Shown piece after piece: positions 18,522 to 28,076 of a stretch of 43,860 nt of DNA. The stretch is taken from contig JAFEDG010000005.1 in the NCBI GenBank assembly GCA_018241745.1, positions 1 to 43,860 on the forward strand, read 5' to 3'. The notes under the pieces were generated by a model. That model was not told where the DNA came from. It ran no database searches and worked only from the letters and a program-made list of their open reading frames with translations. Positions within the stretch are counted from its first letter, which is position 1, and every line of letters starts with the position of its first letter. Both the position numbers and the translations under genes were made by a program. Origin of the DNA: Pseudomonadota bacterium. Its GTDB lineage: Bacteria > Pseudomonadota > Gammaproteobacteria > Burkholderiales > Casimicrobiaceae.

Positions 18522-19012
18522 GGCACCACGTGCTGGAGCACCAGCAACACCGCGATCGCGTAGGCCGCAGCCAGGATGTCGTCGAACATCACGCCGAAGC
18601 CGCTCTTCAGCCGCGCGTCGACGGCGCCGATCGGTGGCGGCTTCACGATGTCGAACACCCGGAACAGCAGGAACGCCGCGAGCTGCATGGCCCATGTGTG
18701 GCGCGCGAAGAACAGCACGAGCAGGAACGCGGCGACCTCGTCGATGACGATGCTGCCGTGGTCGACGACGCCCAGCGCGCGCCCGGTCACCGCGGACGCC
18801 CAGACACCGATGGCGAACACGAGCGCGGTGACGGCGAGGTACACGCCAGGCGGCGTGCCGTACAGCAGCCACGCGAGCGGGAACGCGACCAGCGTGCCGA
18901 ACGTACCCTGCACGGCGGGCGCGAGCCCGGCGCCGAACCCGAGGGCGATGAAATGCGCAGGATGCGCGACGAGAAACGCGGGTCGCGGTGGCGGCAGCGG
19001 GATGCGCACCAC
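18515..19012 (-). CDS. pgpA: Phosphatidylglycerophosphatase A
   Basis: It removes phosphate from phosphatidylglycerol phosphate to make phosphatidylglycerol, in the inner membrane. The 165-residue protein has the PgpA pattern: ALGFGAGLAPAVQGTFGTL near the N-terminus, then DHGSIVIDEVAAFLLVL, and FRVFDIVKPPPIGAVDARL followed by GFGVMFDDILAA, with several membrane segments. The start is a GTG at 19012 four bases after the thiL stop; GTG at 19009 is equally possible. Its place after nusB-thiL is the usual one in proteobacteria. Confidence 0.92.
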   Translation of the reverse strand: MVRIPLPPPRPAFLVAHPAHFIALGFGAGLAPAVQGTFGTLVAFPLAWLLYGTPPGVYLAVTALVFAIGVWASAVTGRALGVVDHGSIVIDEVAAFLLVLFFARHTWAMQLAAFLLFRVFDIVKPPPIGAVDARLKSGFGVMFDDILAAAYAIAVLLVLQHVVPW

Positions 19013-19016
19013 GCCG

Positions 19017-20006
19017 TCAGCCCGCGAAGTGGTCGAACGCGCGCGGCACGTCCGCAAGCGGCGCGCCGTGCTCGTGCAGCACGACGCCGTTGCCCGCCTC
19101 GACGTCACCGATCCGCGTGAGCGGTACGCCGACGACGCCCGCGAGCGCCGCGACCTCCGCCCGCAGCGCGGAAGGCGCCGTGAACGCGAGCTCGTAGTCG
19201 TCGCCGCCGGCGACCAGGCATTGCAACGCGAGCGCGCGCTCGCTGCCACCCAGCTTGGCGTCGAGTGCCGCCGCTCGCGGAATGGCGCCGACGTCGACGC
19301 CGATCCGTACGCCACTGCGTTGCGCAACGTGTCCCAGGTCGCCGACGAGGCCGTCGGACACGTCGATCGCAGCGCTCGCGATGCCGCGCAAGGCCGTCCC
19401 CAGCGCGACACGAGGGGTCGGCGCCTCGAGCCGCGCGACGAGCGCGGCCAGCGCGGCCGATGCAACCCGCGTGCGGCCCTCCAGGACGGCGAGCCCTAGC
19501 ATCGCGTCGCCGAGGCTCCCCGACACCCAGACGTCGTCGCCGTCCCGGGCGCCTGCGCGCGTCAATGCCGCGCCTGCCGGGACTTCGCCGATCAGCGTCA
19601 GGCACAGGTTGCGCGGTCCGCGCGTCGTGTCGCCGCCGATCACGTCGACGTGTTCGGCATCCGCGAGCGCGAACAGCCCGCGCGCGAACGCGGCGAGCCA
19701 CTGCGGATCCGCGTCCGGCAGCGCGCCCGCGACGAGCGCGAAGCGTGGCGTCGCGCCCATCGCCGCGAGGTCCGACAGATTGACGGCAAGCGCCTTGTGG
19801 CCGAGACGCTCGGGGTTCGTGCCGGGCAGGAAATGGCGGCCTTCGACGAGCATGTCGACGGTGTACACCGTCTCGTGGCCCGGCGTGGGGCGCACGATCG
19901 CGCCGTCGTCGCCGACGCCGAGCACGACATCCGGCGAGCGCGACCGCCGCGTGAAGTGGCGCTCGATCAGCGCGAACTCCCCATCGCCCGCGGGGAGGCC
20001 GCTCAT
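19017..20006 (-). CDS. thiL: Thiamine-monophosphate kinase
   Basis: It phosphorylates thiamine monophosphate to thiamine diphosphate with ATP (EC 2.7.4.16). The 329-residue sequence shows FALIERHF, VLGVGDDGAIV, TVDMLVEGRHF, VNLSDLAAMGATP, VDVIGGDTTRGP and AAIDVSDGLVGDLGH, the AIR-synthase-like nucleotide and metal motifs in the right order. The ATG at 20006 overlaps the nusB stop (ATGA). Length is normal. Confidence 0.95.
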   Translation of the reverse strand: MSGLPAGDGEFALIERHFTRRSRSPDVVLGVGDDGAIVRPTPGHETVYTVDMLVEGRHFLPGTNPERLGHKALAVNLSDLAAMGATPRFALVAGALPDADPQWLAAFARGLFALADAEHVDVIGGDTTRGPRNLCLTLIGEVPAGAALTRAGARDGDDVWVSGSLGDAMLGLAVLEGRTRVASAALAALVARLEAPTPRVALGTALRGIASAAIDVSDGLVGDLGHVAQRSGVRIGVDVGAIPRAAALDAKLGGSERALALQCLVAGGDDYELAFTAPSALRAEVAALAGVVGVPLTRIGDVEAGNGVVLHEHGAPLADVPRAFDHFAG

Positions 20007-20512
20007 CGCGCGCGCGTGGCTGGCTTGCCCTTCGGGTCGGCGCGTGAACGCGCGGCCACCTCCGCCGCGCGCACCGACGCCGCGTGGCGGTCGAGCACGC
20101 CGTTGACGAACTTGTGGCCGTCGATGCCGCCGTAGCGCTTGGCGAGCTCGACCGCCTCGTTGATGACGACGCGGTACGGCGTCTCCGGGCGGTGCTCCAG
20201 TTCCCACGCACCGATCACGAGGATCGAGCGCTCGATCGGCGACAGCTCGGCGGCCGCGCGGTCGAGGTGCGGCGCGAGTCCACCGACCAGCGCCGCGTCC
20301 TCCGCGGTGACGCCTTTCCACAGCGCGTCGAAGAACGTGCCGTCCGCCTTGTCGAACGCGGGATCCTCCGCGAGCTGCTGGCGCACAGTGGCTGGCGACG
20401 CCTGCGCGAGCTGCAGCGCGTACAGGCCCTGCAGCGCGAGCTCGCGCGCTCGGCGGCGCGGGCTCACGCGCGGGCCGGCGCGCGCGGGTGCGGCCGCGGC
20501 GGGTTCAGCCAT
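20003..20512 (-). CDS. nusB: Transcription antitermination factor NusB
   Basis: NusB binds boxA RNA with NusE/S10 in antitermination of rRNA operons. The 169-residue protein has the all-helical core SPRRRARELALQGLYALQL, the LSPIERSILVIGAWEL region, and the end VVINEAVELAKRYGGIDGHKF followed by VNGVLD, all typical. Ala-rich N-terminal and charged C-terminal extensions lengthen it beyond the usual 140. Its start overlaps the ribH stop by eight bases. Confidence 0.95.
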   Translation of the reverse strand: MAEPAAAAPARAGPRVSPRRRARELALQGLYALQLAQASPATVRQQLAEDPAFDKADGTFFDALWKGVTAEDAALVGGLAPHLDRAAAELSPIERSILVIGAWELEHRPETPYRVVINEAVELAKRYGGIDGHKFVNGVLDRHAASVRAAEVAARSRADPKGKPATRAR

Positions 20513-20969
20513 CGCCGATGACGTCCAGCAGGTTGGCGACCTCGATCGCCGCTTGCGCGGCCTCGTAACCCTTCTGGTCCATCCGGGCCTCGGCCTCGGC
20601 GTCCGTGTTGCACGTCAGGATGCCGTTGCCCACCGGGATGCCGAACTGCAGCGCCACCTCGGACACGCCGCGTGCCGACTCGTTGGCGACGATCTCGAAG
20701 TGATAGGTCTCGCCGCGGATCACGGCGCCGAGCGCGACCAGCGCGTCGAAGTCGCCGGTCTGCGCGAAGGCCTGCAGCGCGAGCGGCGTCTCCAGCGCGC
20801 CGGGCACGCTCGCGACAGTAATGTCGTGGTCGGCGACACCCGCCTCCCCGAGCGCGCGCAGCGCTCCGGCGAGCAGACCGTCGCCGATGCCCGCGTTGAA
20901 CCGCGATTGCACGATGCCGACGCGCAGGCTAGCGCCGCGCGTGGCCACCGGAAGTCGTTTGATCGGCAT
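20505..20969 (-). CDS. ribH: 6,7-Dimethyl-8-ribityllumazine synthase
   Basis: It condenses 5-amino-6-ribitylamino-uracil with dihydroxybutanone phosphate to give lumazine, the penultimate riboflavin step. The 154-residue sequence has IVQSRFNAGIGDGLLAGAL, VASVPGALETPLALQAFA, VALGAVIRGETYHFEIVAN (with the catalytic His) and GNGILTCNTDAEAEAR. ATG at 20969 begins MPIKRLPV after an 11-bp gap from ribB. It is expected to work with RibB, whose product it uses. Confidence 0.96.
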   Translation of the reverse strand: MPIKRLPVATRGASLRVGIVQSRFNAGIGDGLLAGALRALGEAGVADHDITVASVPGALETPLALQAFAQTGDFDALVALGAVIRGETYHFEIVANESARGVSEVALQFGIPVGNGILTCNTDAEAEARMDQKGYEAAQAAIEVANLLDVIGDG

Positions 20970-20980
20970 GGGCGCGGGCC

Positions 20981-22087
20981 TCAGGACGTCCTGCGCGCCG
21001 GCGGATGCTCGACGTGCCCGAGCACCTCGAGGTCGAAGCCCGCCATGCTGGGCATCTTGCGCGGCTTGGCCAGCAGGCGCATGCGGCCGACGTTGAGGTC
21101 GCGCAGGATCTGCGCGCCGATGCCGTAGTTGCGCAGGTCCATCTTCGGCGGCGCCGGGGCCGTCGCGGCCACCGCGCGCTCGCGCAATTCCGCGGCCGTC
21201 TCGGGGCGATGCAGCAGCACGACGACGCCGCGCCCGGCGTCGGCGATGGCCGCGAGCGCGTCGGGAATCGACCACGAGTGGCTCGCGTCCTGCACGTCCA
21301 GCAGGTCCATCACCGACAGCGGCTCGTGCACGCGCACCAGCGTCTCCGCGTCAGGCGCGATGGGGCCGCGGACGAGCGCGAGGTGCGTCGCGTCGGTCAG
21401 CTTGTCGCGATAGACGACGAGCCGGAACGCGCCTGCCTGCGTGTTGATCGGTCGCTCGGCGATCCGCTCGACGAGCGTCTCCGTGCGGCTCCGGTACTGG
21501 ATCAGGTCCGCGATCGTGCCGACGTTGAGCTGGTGCTCGGCCGCGAAGCGCTGGAGGTCAGGCATCCGCGCCATCGTGCCATCGTCGTTCATGATCTCGC
21601 ACAGCACCGCGGCCGGCGTCAGGCCCGCAAGGCGCGCGAGGTCGCAGCACGCCTCCGTGTGCCCGGCACGCATCAGCACGCCGCCTGCTTGCGCGATCAG
21701 CGGGAACACATGGCCCGGCTGCACGATGTCGTCGGGCTTCGCATCCGCGCGCGACGCGACGGCGATCGTGTGCGCACGGTCCGCCGCCGAGATGCCGGTC
21801 GCGATGCCGTGCGCCGCCTCGATCGAGACGGTGAAGTTGGTGCCGTGCACCGAGCGGTTGCGCGGCGTCATCGGCGCGAGGTGCAGCCGTTGCGCGTGCT
21901 CGGCGGTGATCGGCATGCAGATCAGCCCGCGACCGTAGCGCGCGAGGAAGTTGACCTTCTCGGGCGTCACGAAGTCGGCGGCGAACACGAGGTCGCCCTC
22001 GTTCTCGCGATCCTCGTCATCGACGAGCACGACGATGCGGCCCGCCTTCAGGTCGTCGATGATCGTGGTGGTGGCGGCAAGCGTCAT
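20981..22087 (-). CDS. ribB: 3,4-Dihydroxy-2-butanone-4-phosphate synthase with degenerate GTP cyclohydrolase II-like domain
   Basis: Residues 1-200 form an intact RibB domain: VDDEDRENEGDL (22-33), RSVHGTNFTVSIEAAHG and RAGHTEACCDLARLAG (140-155), the acidic loop and His-Thr-Glu of the active site. Residues 220-368 align with GTP cyclohydrolase II, but the zinc-binding cysteines of the usual LTGDVFGS-RCDCG segment are lost: the place reads VHEPLSVMDLLDVQD. The C-terminal MDLRNYGIGAQIL is retained. So the protein likely makes only dihydroxybutanone phosphate from ribulose 5-phosphate, with the second domain structural or regulatory. Similar RibB-X proteins are known in proteobacteria. No FMN-riboswitch-like sequence is seen upstream in the 55-bp gap. 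Confidence 0.92.
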   Translation of the reverse strand: MTLAATTTIIDDLKAGRIVVLVDDEDRENEGDLVFAADFVTPEKVNFLARYGRGLICMPITAEHAQRLHLAPMTPRNRSVHGTNFTVSIEAAHGIATGISAADRAHTIAVASRADAKPDDIVQPGHVFPLIAQAGGVLMRAGHTEACCDLARLAGLTPAAVLCEIMNDDGTMARMPDLQRFAAEHQLNVGTIADLIQYRSRTETLVERIAERPINTQAGAFRLVVYRDKLTDATHLALVRGPIAPDAETLVRVHEPLSVMDLLDVQDASHSWSIPDALAAIADAGRGVVVLLHRPETAAELRERAVAATAPAPPKMDLRNYGIGAQILRDLNVGRMRLLAKPRKMPSMAGFDLEVLGHVEHPPARRTS

Positions 22088-22142
22088 GGCGGCGGAAGGG
22101 TTCGGCGCGGGGGGCGTGCCGTGCGGACAGGCACTGCGACGC

Positions 22143-23006
22143 TCATTTTACGCTGCGTGGGCGCCGGTCGCCGAGCAGCGCGAGCGCTGCGTCGGCCAGC
22201 GGCGTGCCGGCGGTCGCGAACTCGTTCAGCACGTTGAAGTGGTGGCGACGCGGAACGACGAGCGTGCGGATTGGCGACGGTCGCGTGCCTGCCCCCCACG
22301 CGTCGGCGAGGAGTTCGGTCTGGCGCAGGAACTCGCTTGTCTCGTCGGCACCCGCGGCGACGACGAGCGGCGCGTCGACACGCGGCGCGAGCAGCGCCGG
22401 CGAGACGGCCGCGGCCGCGGCATCGTCGAGCTTCAGGTCCGCGTTCATCGAGGCCTGCACCAGCGGCCGCAGGTCGTGCACGCCGGACAGCGTCAGCGCG
22501 CCGTGCAGCGGGCGCACGGGGACGTCGTATCCCGACCAGTCCGTCGCCATCAGCATCGCGGCGAGGTGACCGCCGGCCGAATGTCCCGCCACGGCGACGC
22601 ATTCCGTGCTCGCGCCGGCGGCGGGCCCGTGGCGCCAGACCCACGCCAGCGCGCGCCGCGCCTCGTCGACGATCGCGGCGATGGAAACGGCCGGCGCGAG
22701 GTCGTAGTTGGCGACGGCCACCGCGTACCCGTGCTGCAGGTAGGCGGGCGCGACGAACGAATGATCCGCCTTGTCCAGCGAGCGCCAATAGCCGCCGTGC
22801 AGGAACAGCAGCGTGCCGTGGACCGCGCCACGGGGCAGGAACAGGTCGAGCGTTTCCTTCGGGCCCGGCCCGAAGCGGACGTCGAGCTGCGGGTGCCACG
22901 CGGCACGTACGTCCGCCGACTCGCGGGCCCAGCGGTCGAACCACTGCTGGAAATCGGGAACGGCCTGGCGGTTGTTGTAGCCGCGCTCGATGGCTTCCGG
23001 CGTCAT
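22143..23006 (-). CDS. Alpha/beta hydrolase, kynurenine-formamidase-like
   Basis: The 287-residue hydrolase has LFLHGGYWRSLDK (68-80), the HGG-x-W oxyanion motif of kynurenine formamidases and the HSL-type hydrolases, and GHSAGGHLAAML (141-152) with Ser143 as nucleophile. Later acidic (GADETSE) and His (PRRHHFNVLNEF) segments complete a triad. The best guess is N-formylkynurenine hydrolysis in tryptophan breakdown, but related esterases share the motif. It lies eight bases after the FAH-family gene and is the last of the catabolic operon, 55 bp before ribB. Confidence 0.8.
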   Translation of the reverse strand: MTPEAIERGYNNRQAVPDFQQWFDRWARESADVRAAWHPQLDVRFGPGPKETLDLFLPRGAVHGTLLFLHGGYWRSLDKADHSFVAPAYLQHGYAVAVANYDLAPAVSIAAIVDEARRALAWVWRHGPAAGASTECVAVAGHSAGGHLAAMLMATDWSGYDVPVRPLHGALTLSGVHDLRPLVQASMNADLKLDDAAAAAVSPALLAPRVDAPLVVAAGADETSEFLRQTELLADAWGAGTRPSPIRTLVVPRRHHFNVLNEFATAGTPLADAALALLGDRRPRSVK

Positions 23007-23014
23007 CGTCCCGC

Positions 23015-23728
23015 TCAGCTCGCCGTATGCGCGACGATGTCGACGCCAAGCGGCGTGAGCCCCGCGATGCGGCCGTCGAGCCGGTCGCCCGCGACGACCG
23101 GGCCGACGCCAGCGGGCGTGCCGGTGAACACGAGGTCGCCGGGCAAGAGCTCGTACATCGTCGTCAGGAACGCGATCGTGTGCGCCACGTCCCAGATCAT
23201 CTGCCCGAGGTCACCGTGCTGGCGCCGCGCGCCGTTGACGTCGAGTTCGATCACGCCCGTACCCGGATGACCCACTTCGCTGACCGGGTGGATCGTCGCG
23301 ATCGGCGCGGCTTCCGCGAACGCCTTGCCGATGTCCCACGGCCGCTTGCGCTCGCGCATCTCGATCTGCAGGTCGCGGCGCGTCATGTCCAGGCCCGTCG
23401 CATAGCCCCAGACGAGCTCCAGCGCATTGTCCGCGGTCCGTTTCGCCCCGGCGCGGCCGATCGCCGCGACGAGCTCGATCTCGTGCTGCAGGTCCGCGGT
23501 CGCGAGCGGGTAGTGCATGCGGCCGCGCTGTCCCGCTTCCACCGGCAGCACCGCGTCGCCCGGCTTGCAGAAGAAGAACGGCGGCTCCTTGCTGGCGTCG
23601 CCGCCCATCTCCTTCGCGTGGTCCGCGTAGTTGCGGCCGACGCAATAGATGTGGCGGACCGGGAAGCGATGCGTGGTGCCGGCGACGGGGACGCTGGGCA
23701 GTTCCCAGCTCGTGATCACATAGCTCAT
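23015..23728 (-). CDS. FAH-family hydrolase (fumarylpyruvate-hydrolase-like)
   Basis: The 237-residue protein belongs to the short FAH fold. Residues HIYCVGRNYADHAKE (26-40) are the entry signature, and the metal site Glu83-x-Glu85 in LQHEIELVAAIG with Asp114 in GYATGLDMTRRDLQ is intact. The later FTGTPAGVGPV loop is typical. With a maleylpyruvate/maleylacetoacetate isomerase gene next upstream, the likely reaction is fumarylpyruvate to fumarate plus pyruvate (gentisate branch); the acylpyruvase role of FAHD1-like proteins is an alternative. Start ATG at 23728. Confidence 0.85.
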   Translation of the reverse strand: MSYVITSWELPSVPVAGTTHRFPVRHIYCVGRNYADHAKEMGGDASKEPPFFFCKPGDAVLPVEAGQRGRMHYPLATADLQHEIELVAAIGRAGAKRTADNALELVWGYATGLDMTRRDLQIEMRERKRPWDIGKAFAEAAPIATIHPVSEVGHPGTGVIELDVNGARRQHGDLGQMIWDVAHTIAFLTTMYELLPGDLVFTGTPAGVGPVVAGDRLDGRIAGLTPLGVDIVAHTAS

Positions 23729-23759
23729 GGGTGCTTTCGGGGAAGGTGAAAACGGCAGG

Positions 23760-24401
23760 TCATTCGGCGTCGGGCTGGCGCGCGGGCGCCGCGGCCGCGA
23801 ACGCGGGCAGTTCGTTGCAGGCCGCGTCGATCGCCGCCAGCACCGGCCAGCGCGCGACGTCGAGCTTCGCGCGCCGCGCGTTGGCGAGCTGCGGCACGAC
23901 GCAGCAGTCGGCGAGCGTCGGCGTGTCGCCGTGGCAGAAGCGGCCGCGCGCGGCGTCGCGCGCAAGGTCGGCCTCCAGCCCCGTCAGACCCACGTCGATC
24001 CAATGCGCGTACCAGGCGTCGCGGCGCTCCATGTCGAAGCCTGCGGCGCCCTGGAGGTGCTGCAACACACGCAGGTTGCCAAGTGGATGGGTATCCGCGA
24101 CGACCGCCAGCGCGAGCGCACGCACACGTGCCCGTGCGACCGGCTCGCGCGGCAGCAGCGGCGGGGACGGATGCGTCTCGTCCAGGTATTCGATGATCGC
24201 CATCGACTGCGTCAGCACCGTGCCGTCGTCGAGCACGAGCGCCGGGATGAGCCCGTGGGGGTTGACGCCGAGGTAGGCGTCGTCGCGCTGCGCGCCGCGC
24301 CGCAGGTGGACGAACGCGCGCTCCGGCGCCAGGCCCTTCAGGTTCAGCGCGATGCGGACGCGGTACGCGGCCGACGAGCGGAAGTAGTCGTACAGCAGCA
24401 C
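23760..24401 (-). CDS. maiA: Maleylacetoacetate/maleylpyruvate isomerase (zeta-class GST)
   Basis: The 213-residue glutathione-transferase-type protein has the zeta-class active site RSSAAYRVRIALNLKG (8-23), VNPHGLIPALVLDDG and TQSMAIIEYLDE. It isomerises a cis ring-cleavage product with glutathione, giving the trans substrate of the FAH-family hydrolase encoded 31 bp downstream. The gentisate (maleylpyruvate) and homogentisate (maleylacetoacetate) versions cannot be told apart here; no dioxygenase gene lies in the window. Confidence 0.88.
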   Translation of the reverse strand: MLLYDYFRSSAAYRVRIALNLKGLAPERAFVHLRRGAQRDDAYLGVNPHGLIPALVLDDGTVLTQSMAIIEYLDETHPSPPLLPREPVARARVRALALAVVADTHPLGNLRVLQHLQGAAGFDMERRDAWYAHWIDVGLTGLEADLARDAARGRFCHGDTPTLADCCVVPQLANARRAKLDVARWPVLAAIDAACNELPAFAAAAPARQPDAE

Positions 24402-24405
24402 GCCG

Positions 24406-25602
<1,197 letters not shown>

Positions 25603-25762
25603 CGGCGTCGGGGGTTGGCGTGCGGGGGACGGTCATTATCGCCTTCCCGCGACCCGTGCCGGCGCGGTCCGCTGCAATCGGCCGCTCGGCCTAGTCCGCC
25701 CGGCCGAGCGACAGGCCACGGCGGCGGGCCGACGATGGTCCCTCCCCCGTCCCGGAGAGGCC

Positions 25763-26377
25763 ATGCCACGACGCGCGCCGATCGCGCTCCCTGCCGCCCG
25801 CCGTGGCCGCGTCGCGCGTACGGCCGGCCGGGCGGAGGCCGGCCGCAAGCCGCACCAACATGGCGCAACGTTGGGCGAAACGCTGGTCGGCCTTGCCATC
25901 GCGTCGTTGCTGGTGGCGCTCGGCGTGCCGGCCTATGGCTCGTTCCTCGCCGCCTACCGGCTGCGCAACGAGGCGCACGACCTTGCGCAGACGCTGATGC
26001 TCGCCCGGTCCGAAGCCATCAAGCGCAATGCGCGGGTCAACGTCTGCAAGTCGGTCGACCAGCGACGCTGCGGCGCACCTGCCGGGTTCGAGGCGGGCTG
26101 GATCGTCTACGAGGATCCGGGCCGCACGGGCCAGCCCGGCGCGGATGGCGTGCTGATCCGCGTGCGGCCGCCGTCCGCGGCCGGCGTCACGATCCGCGGC
26201 AACCGGCCGGTGGCCGATCTCGTGTCGTATACAACCTGGGGCCATGCACGAACGCTCACCGGCGCCCTGCAGATCGGAACGTTCACGCTGTGCCTGTCCG
26301 GCCAGGACGCGCTGCACGTTGTGCTGGCCAGCACGGGCCGCGTCCGCGTGGAAGCCACGTCCACACGTTGCCCGTAA
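25763..26377 (+). CDS. fimT: FimT/GspH-type minor pseudopilin with unusual leader
   Basis: The 204-residue type IV minor pilin has a long basic leader of 34 residues ending in Gly34, then ATLGETLVGLAIASLLVALG: Glu at +5 is kept, but +1 is Ala rather than Phe. After the helix comes AQTLMLARSEAIKRNARVNVC and AGWIVYEDPG, typical of FimT/GspH. Such a protein initiates pilus assembly and binds DNA in some species. GGAGAGG a few bases before the ATG at 25763 fixes the start. It stands 153 bp ahead of pilE and is probably its own transcript, or the first gene of the operon. Confidence 0.85.
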   Translation: MPRRAPIALPAARRGRVARTAGRAEAGRKPHQHGATLGETLVGLAIASLLVALGVPAYGSFLAAYRLRNEAHDLAQTLMLARSEAIKRNARVNVCKSVDQRRCGAPAGFEAGWIVYEDPGRTGQPGADGVLIRVRPPSAAGVTIRGNRPVADLVSYTTWGHARTLTGALQIGTFTLCLSGQDALHVVLASTGRVRVEATSTRCP

Positions 26378-26530
26378 CGCAGGTTCTCGCGCTAAACTGT
26401 TGATTGTTTGGGTGTGTTCGGTGCGCAACAGCCGCGCCGCCGTCCATTCCCCGCGAGGCACCACTGGTCGGCACCGGCTGCCGCACGCGGGGCATTTTCT
26501 CTAGCATTCCAGCATCCCGAAGGAGCATCC

Positions 26531-26992
26531 ATGGGCCGGACCCTGCACTACCGCGGTTTCACGCTGATCGAGGTGATGATCGTCTGCGCGATCGTCGCAG
26601 TGCTCGCGGCCGTCGCGTTGCCCAGTTACTTCAGTTACATCCAGCGCTCGAAGATCATCGAAGCCACCACCGCGCTGTCGGACGTGCGCCAGCGGATGGA
26701 GCAGAAGTTCCTCGACAGCCGCACATACGCCGACGCCACGGCACCCAAGTGCTCGGACCTCGCGACGGCGGCGTCGGCCAAGCTGCACGCGTTCACGCTG
26801 TCATGTTCCGGCGTCGACGTGGCGACCTACACGGTGGAAGCCGACGGCGTCAGCGGCAGCGGCATGGACCAGTTCAAGTATTCGATCGACCAGGCCGACG
26901 CCAAGAAGACGCTGGGCGTGGATACCGCGCGCGGCTGGTCGGCCGGCAGCGGCAACTGCTGGGTCACGCGCAAGGACGGCACGTGCGGATGA
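26531..26992 (+). CDS. pilE: PilE-like type IV (minor) pilin
   Basis: The 153-residue prepilin begins MGRTLHYRG followed by FTLIEVMIVCAIVAVLAAVA, a perfect prepilin peptidase site with Phe+1 and Glu+5. The body is the short PilE form, SYIQRSKIIEATTALSDVRQ, with cysteines at the C-terminal disulfide region (SGNCWVTRKDGTC). GGAG six bases before the ATG fixes the start. Its stop overlaps the next start (ATGA, 26989-26992). Minor versus major pilin cannot be decided; the neighbours suggest a minor one. Confidence 0.9.
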   Translation: MGRTLHYRGFTLIEVMIVCAIVAVLAAVALPSYFSYIQRSKIIEATTALSDVRQRMEQKFLDSRTYADATAPKCSDLATAASAKLHAFTLSCSGVDVATYTVEADGVSGSGMDQFKYSIDQADAKKTLGVDTARGWSAGSGNCWVTRKDGTCG

Positions 26993-27621
26993 CGCGGCGC
27001 GCCTTGACCCGGGGCTTCTCGCTGATCGAGCTTTTGATCGGCCTGTCGATCTTCGCGTTCCTCGCGATGCTCGCCGTGCCGATGTATGCCGAGTTCCTCG
27101 CCAATACGCAGGTGCGCACGGCGGCCGAAAGCGTGCTGTCCGGCGTGCGCCTCGCGCAGGCGGAGGCGGTGCGACGCAGCGTACCGGTACGGTTCGAGCT
27201 GGAGAGCGCCACCAAGTGGCGCGTGGTGTTCGTCACGGACGAGAAGCGCGCGACCAACTGCGGCGCGGACACCGCGTGCACCAACGACAACCACCTGGAT
27301 ACGGTTGTCAACACGACGTGCGCCGCGGGCGCCGATTGCGTGGTCAAGGAATACGACTTCAGCAACGGCGCGCCGAAGGCGACGCTCACCAACCAGACGG
27401 GCGGCAGCGTCGTCACGTTCACGAGCCTCGGCATGCCGATGGCCACCAACCAGGACGGCTCCGGCGCGCTGCAGCGCGTCGACGCCACCACGTCGCTGAT
27501 CTCCAGCCCGCGCACGCTGCGCGTCATCGTCGGTGGCCTCGTGTCGTCCAAGGGCGGCACGCTGATGTGCGACCTCGCACTGTCGTCGCCGGACCCGCTC
27601 GCCTGCCCGCCGACGTCATGA
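26989..27621 (+). CDS. FimU/FimT-like minor pseudopilin
   Basis: The 210-residue prepilin has a short leader MTRRALTRG, cut before FSLIELLIGLSIFAFLAMLA, with Glu+5. The GspH domain continues VLSGVRLAQAEAVRRSVPVRF and carries a pair of cysteine-bearing loops (TNCGADTACTND, NTTCAAGADC). As in PilU/FimU systems it would sit in the initiating tip complex with PilV, PilW and PilX. It begins and ends in four-base overlaps with its neighbours. Confidence 0.87.
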   Translation: MTRRALTRGFSLIELLIGLSIFAFLAMLAVPMYAEFLANTQVRTAAESVLSGVRLAQAEAVRRSVPVRFELESATKWRVVFVTDEKRATNCGADTACTNDNHLDTVVNTTCAAGADCVVKEYDFSNGAPKATLTNQTGGSVVTFTSLGMPMATNQDGSGALQRVDATTSLISSPRTLRVIVGGLVSSKGGTLMCDLALSSPDPLACPPTS

Positions 27622-28076
27622 TCACGCGCCAGCACCGCCGCGGCCGCCGCCGTCAGTCAGGCGCATTCCTGCTGGAGGCGCTGATCGCAATCCTGATCAT
27701 CGCGTTCGGCGTGCTGGGCCTCGTCGGCCTGCAGGCGCAGTCGATGCGGCACGTCAACGACGCGCAGTTCCGCGCCGAGGCGGCGTACTACGCGGCGTCG
27801 CTGACGGCCAGGATGTGGGCGCACGACCCCACGGCCGTGCAGAGCTACTTCGGCTCGTCGGGCGCCGGCTTCACCGATTTCAAGAACCAGATCGTCGCGG
27901 CCGGCACGGGATTGCCCAACGCGTCCGCCAACCCGCCCACGATCACGTTCGACAATACGGCGACGAACGCCAGGAACAGCTCGATCGCGACGATCACGAT
28001 CAACTGGCAATACCCGGGCGAGACGCAATGGCACACGTACACGACGCAGGCCGTCGTCGGGACCAACGCGCCATGA
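27618..28076 (+). CDS. pilV: PilV minor pilin
   Basis: The 152-residue product has a basic leader ending QSG, then AFLLEALIAILIIAFGVLGL, with Glu at +5 and Ala at +1, and the family sequence GLQAQSMRHVNDAQFRAEAAYYA. These are the PilV hallmarks. It links the FimU-like protein to PilW in the priming complex. ATGA overlaps occur at both ends (27618-27621 and 28073-28076). Confidence 0.9.
   Translation: MITRQHRRGRRRQSGAFLLEALIAILIIAFGVLGLVGLQAQSMRHVNDAQFRAEAAYYAASLTARMWAHDPTAVQSYFGSSGAGFTDFKNQIVAAGTGLPNASANPPTITFDNTATNARNSSIATITINWQYPGETQWHTYTTQAVVGTNAP

Noticed and set aside
22088..22142. FMN riboswitch upstream of ribB
   Set aside because: The gap is only 55 bp and lacks the conserved RFN element sequences; none was seen upstream of ribD either.
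25603..25762. Clear promoter pair between gcdH and the fimT-like gene
   Set aside because: Only a GATAAT-like element on the reverse strand without a -35; too weak to call.
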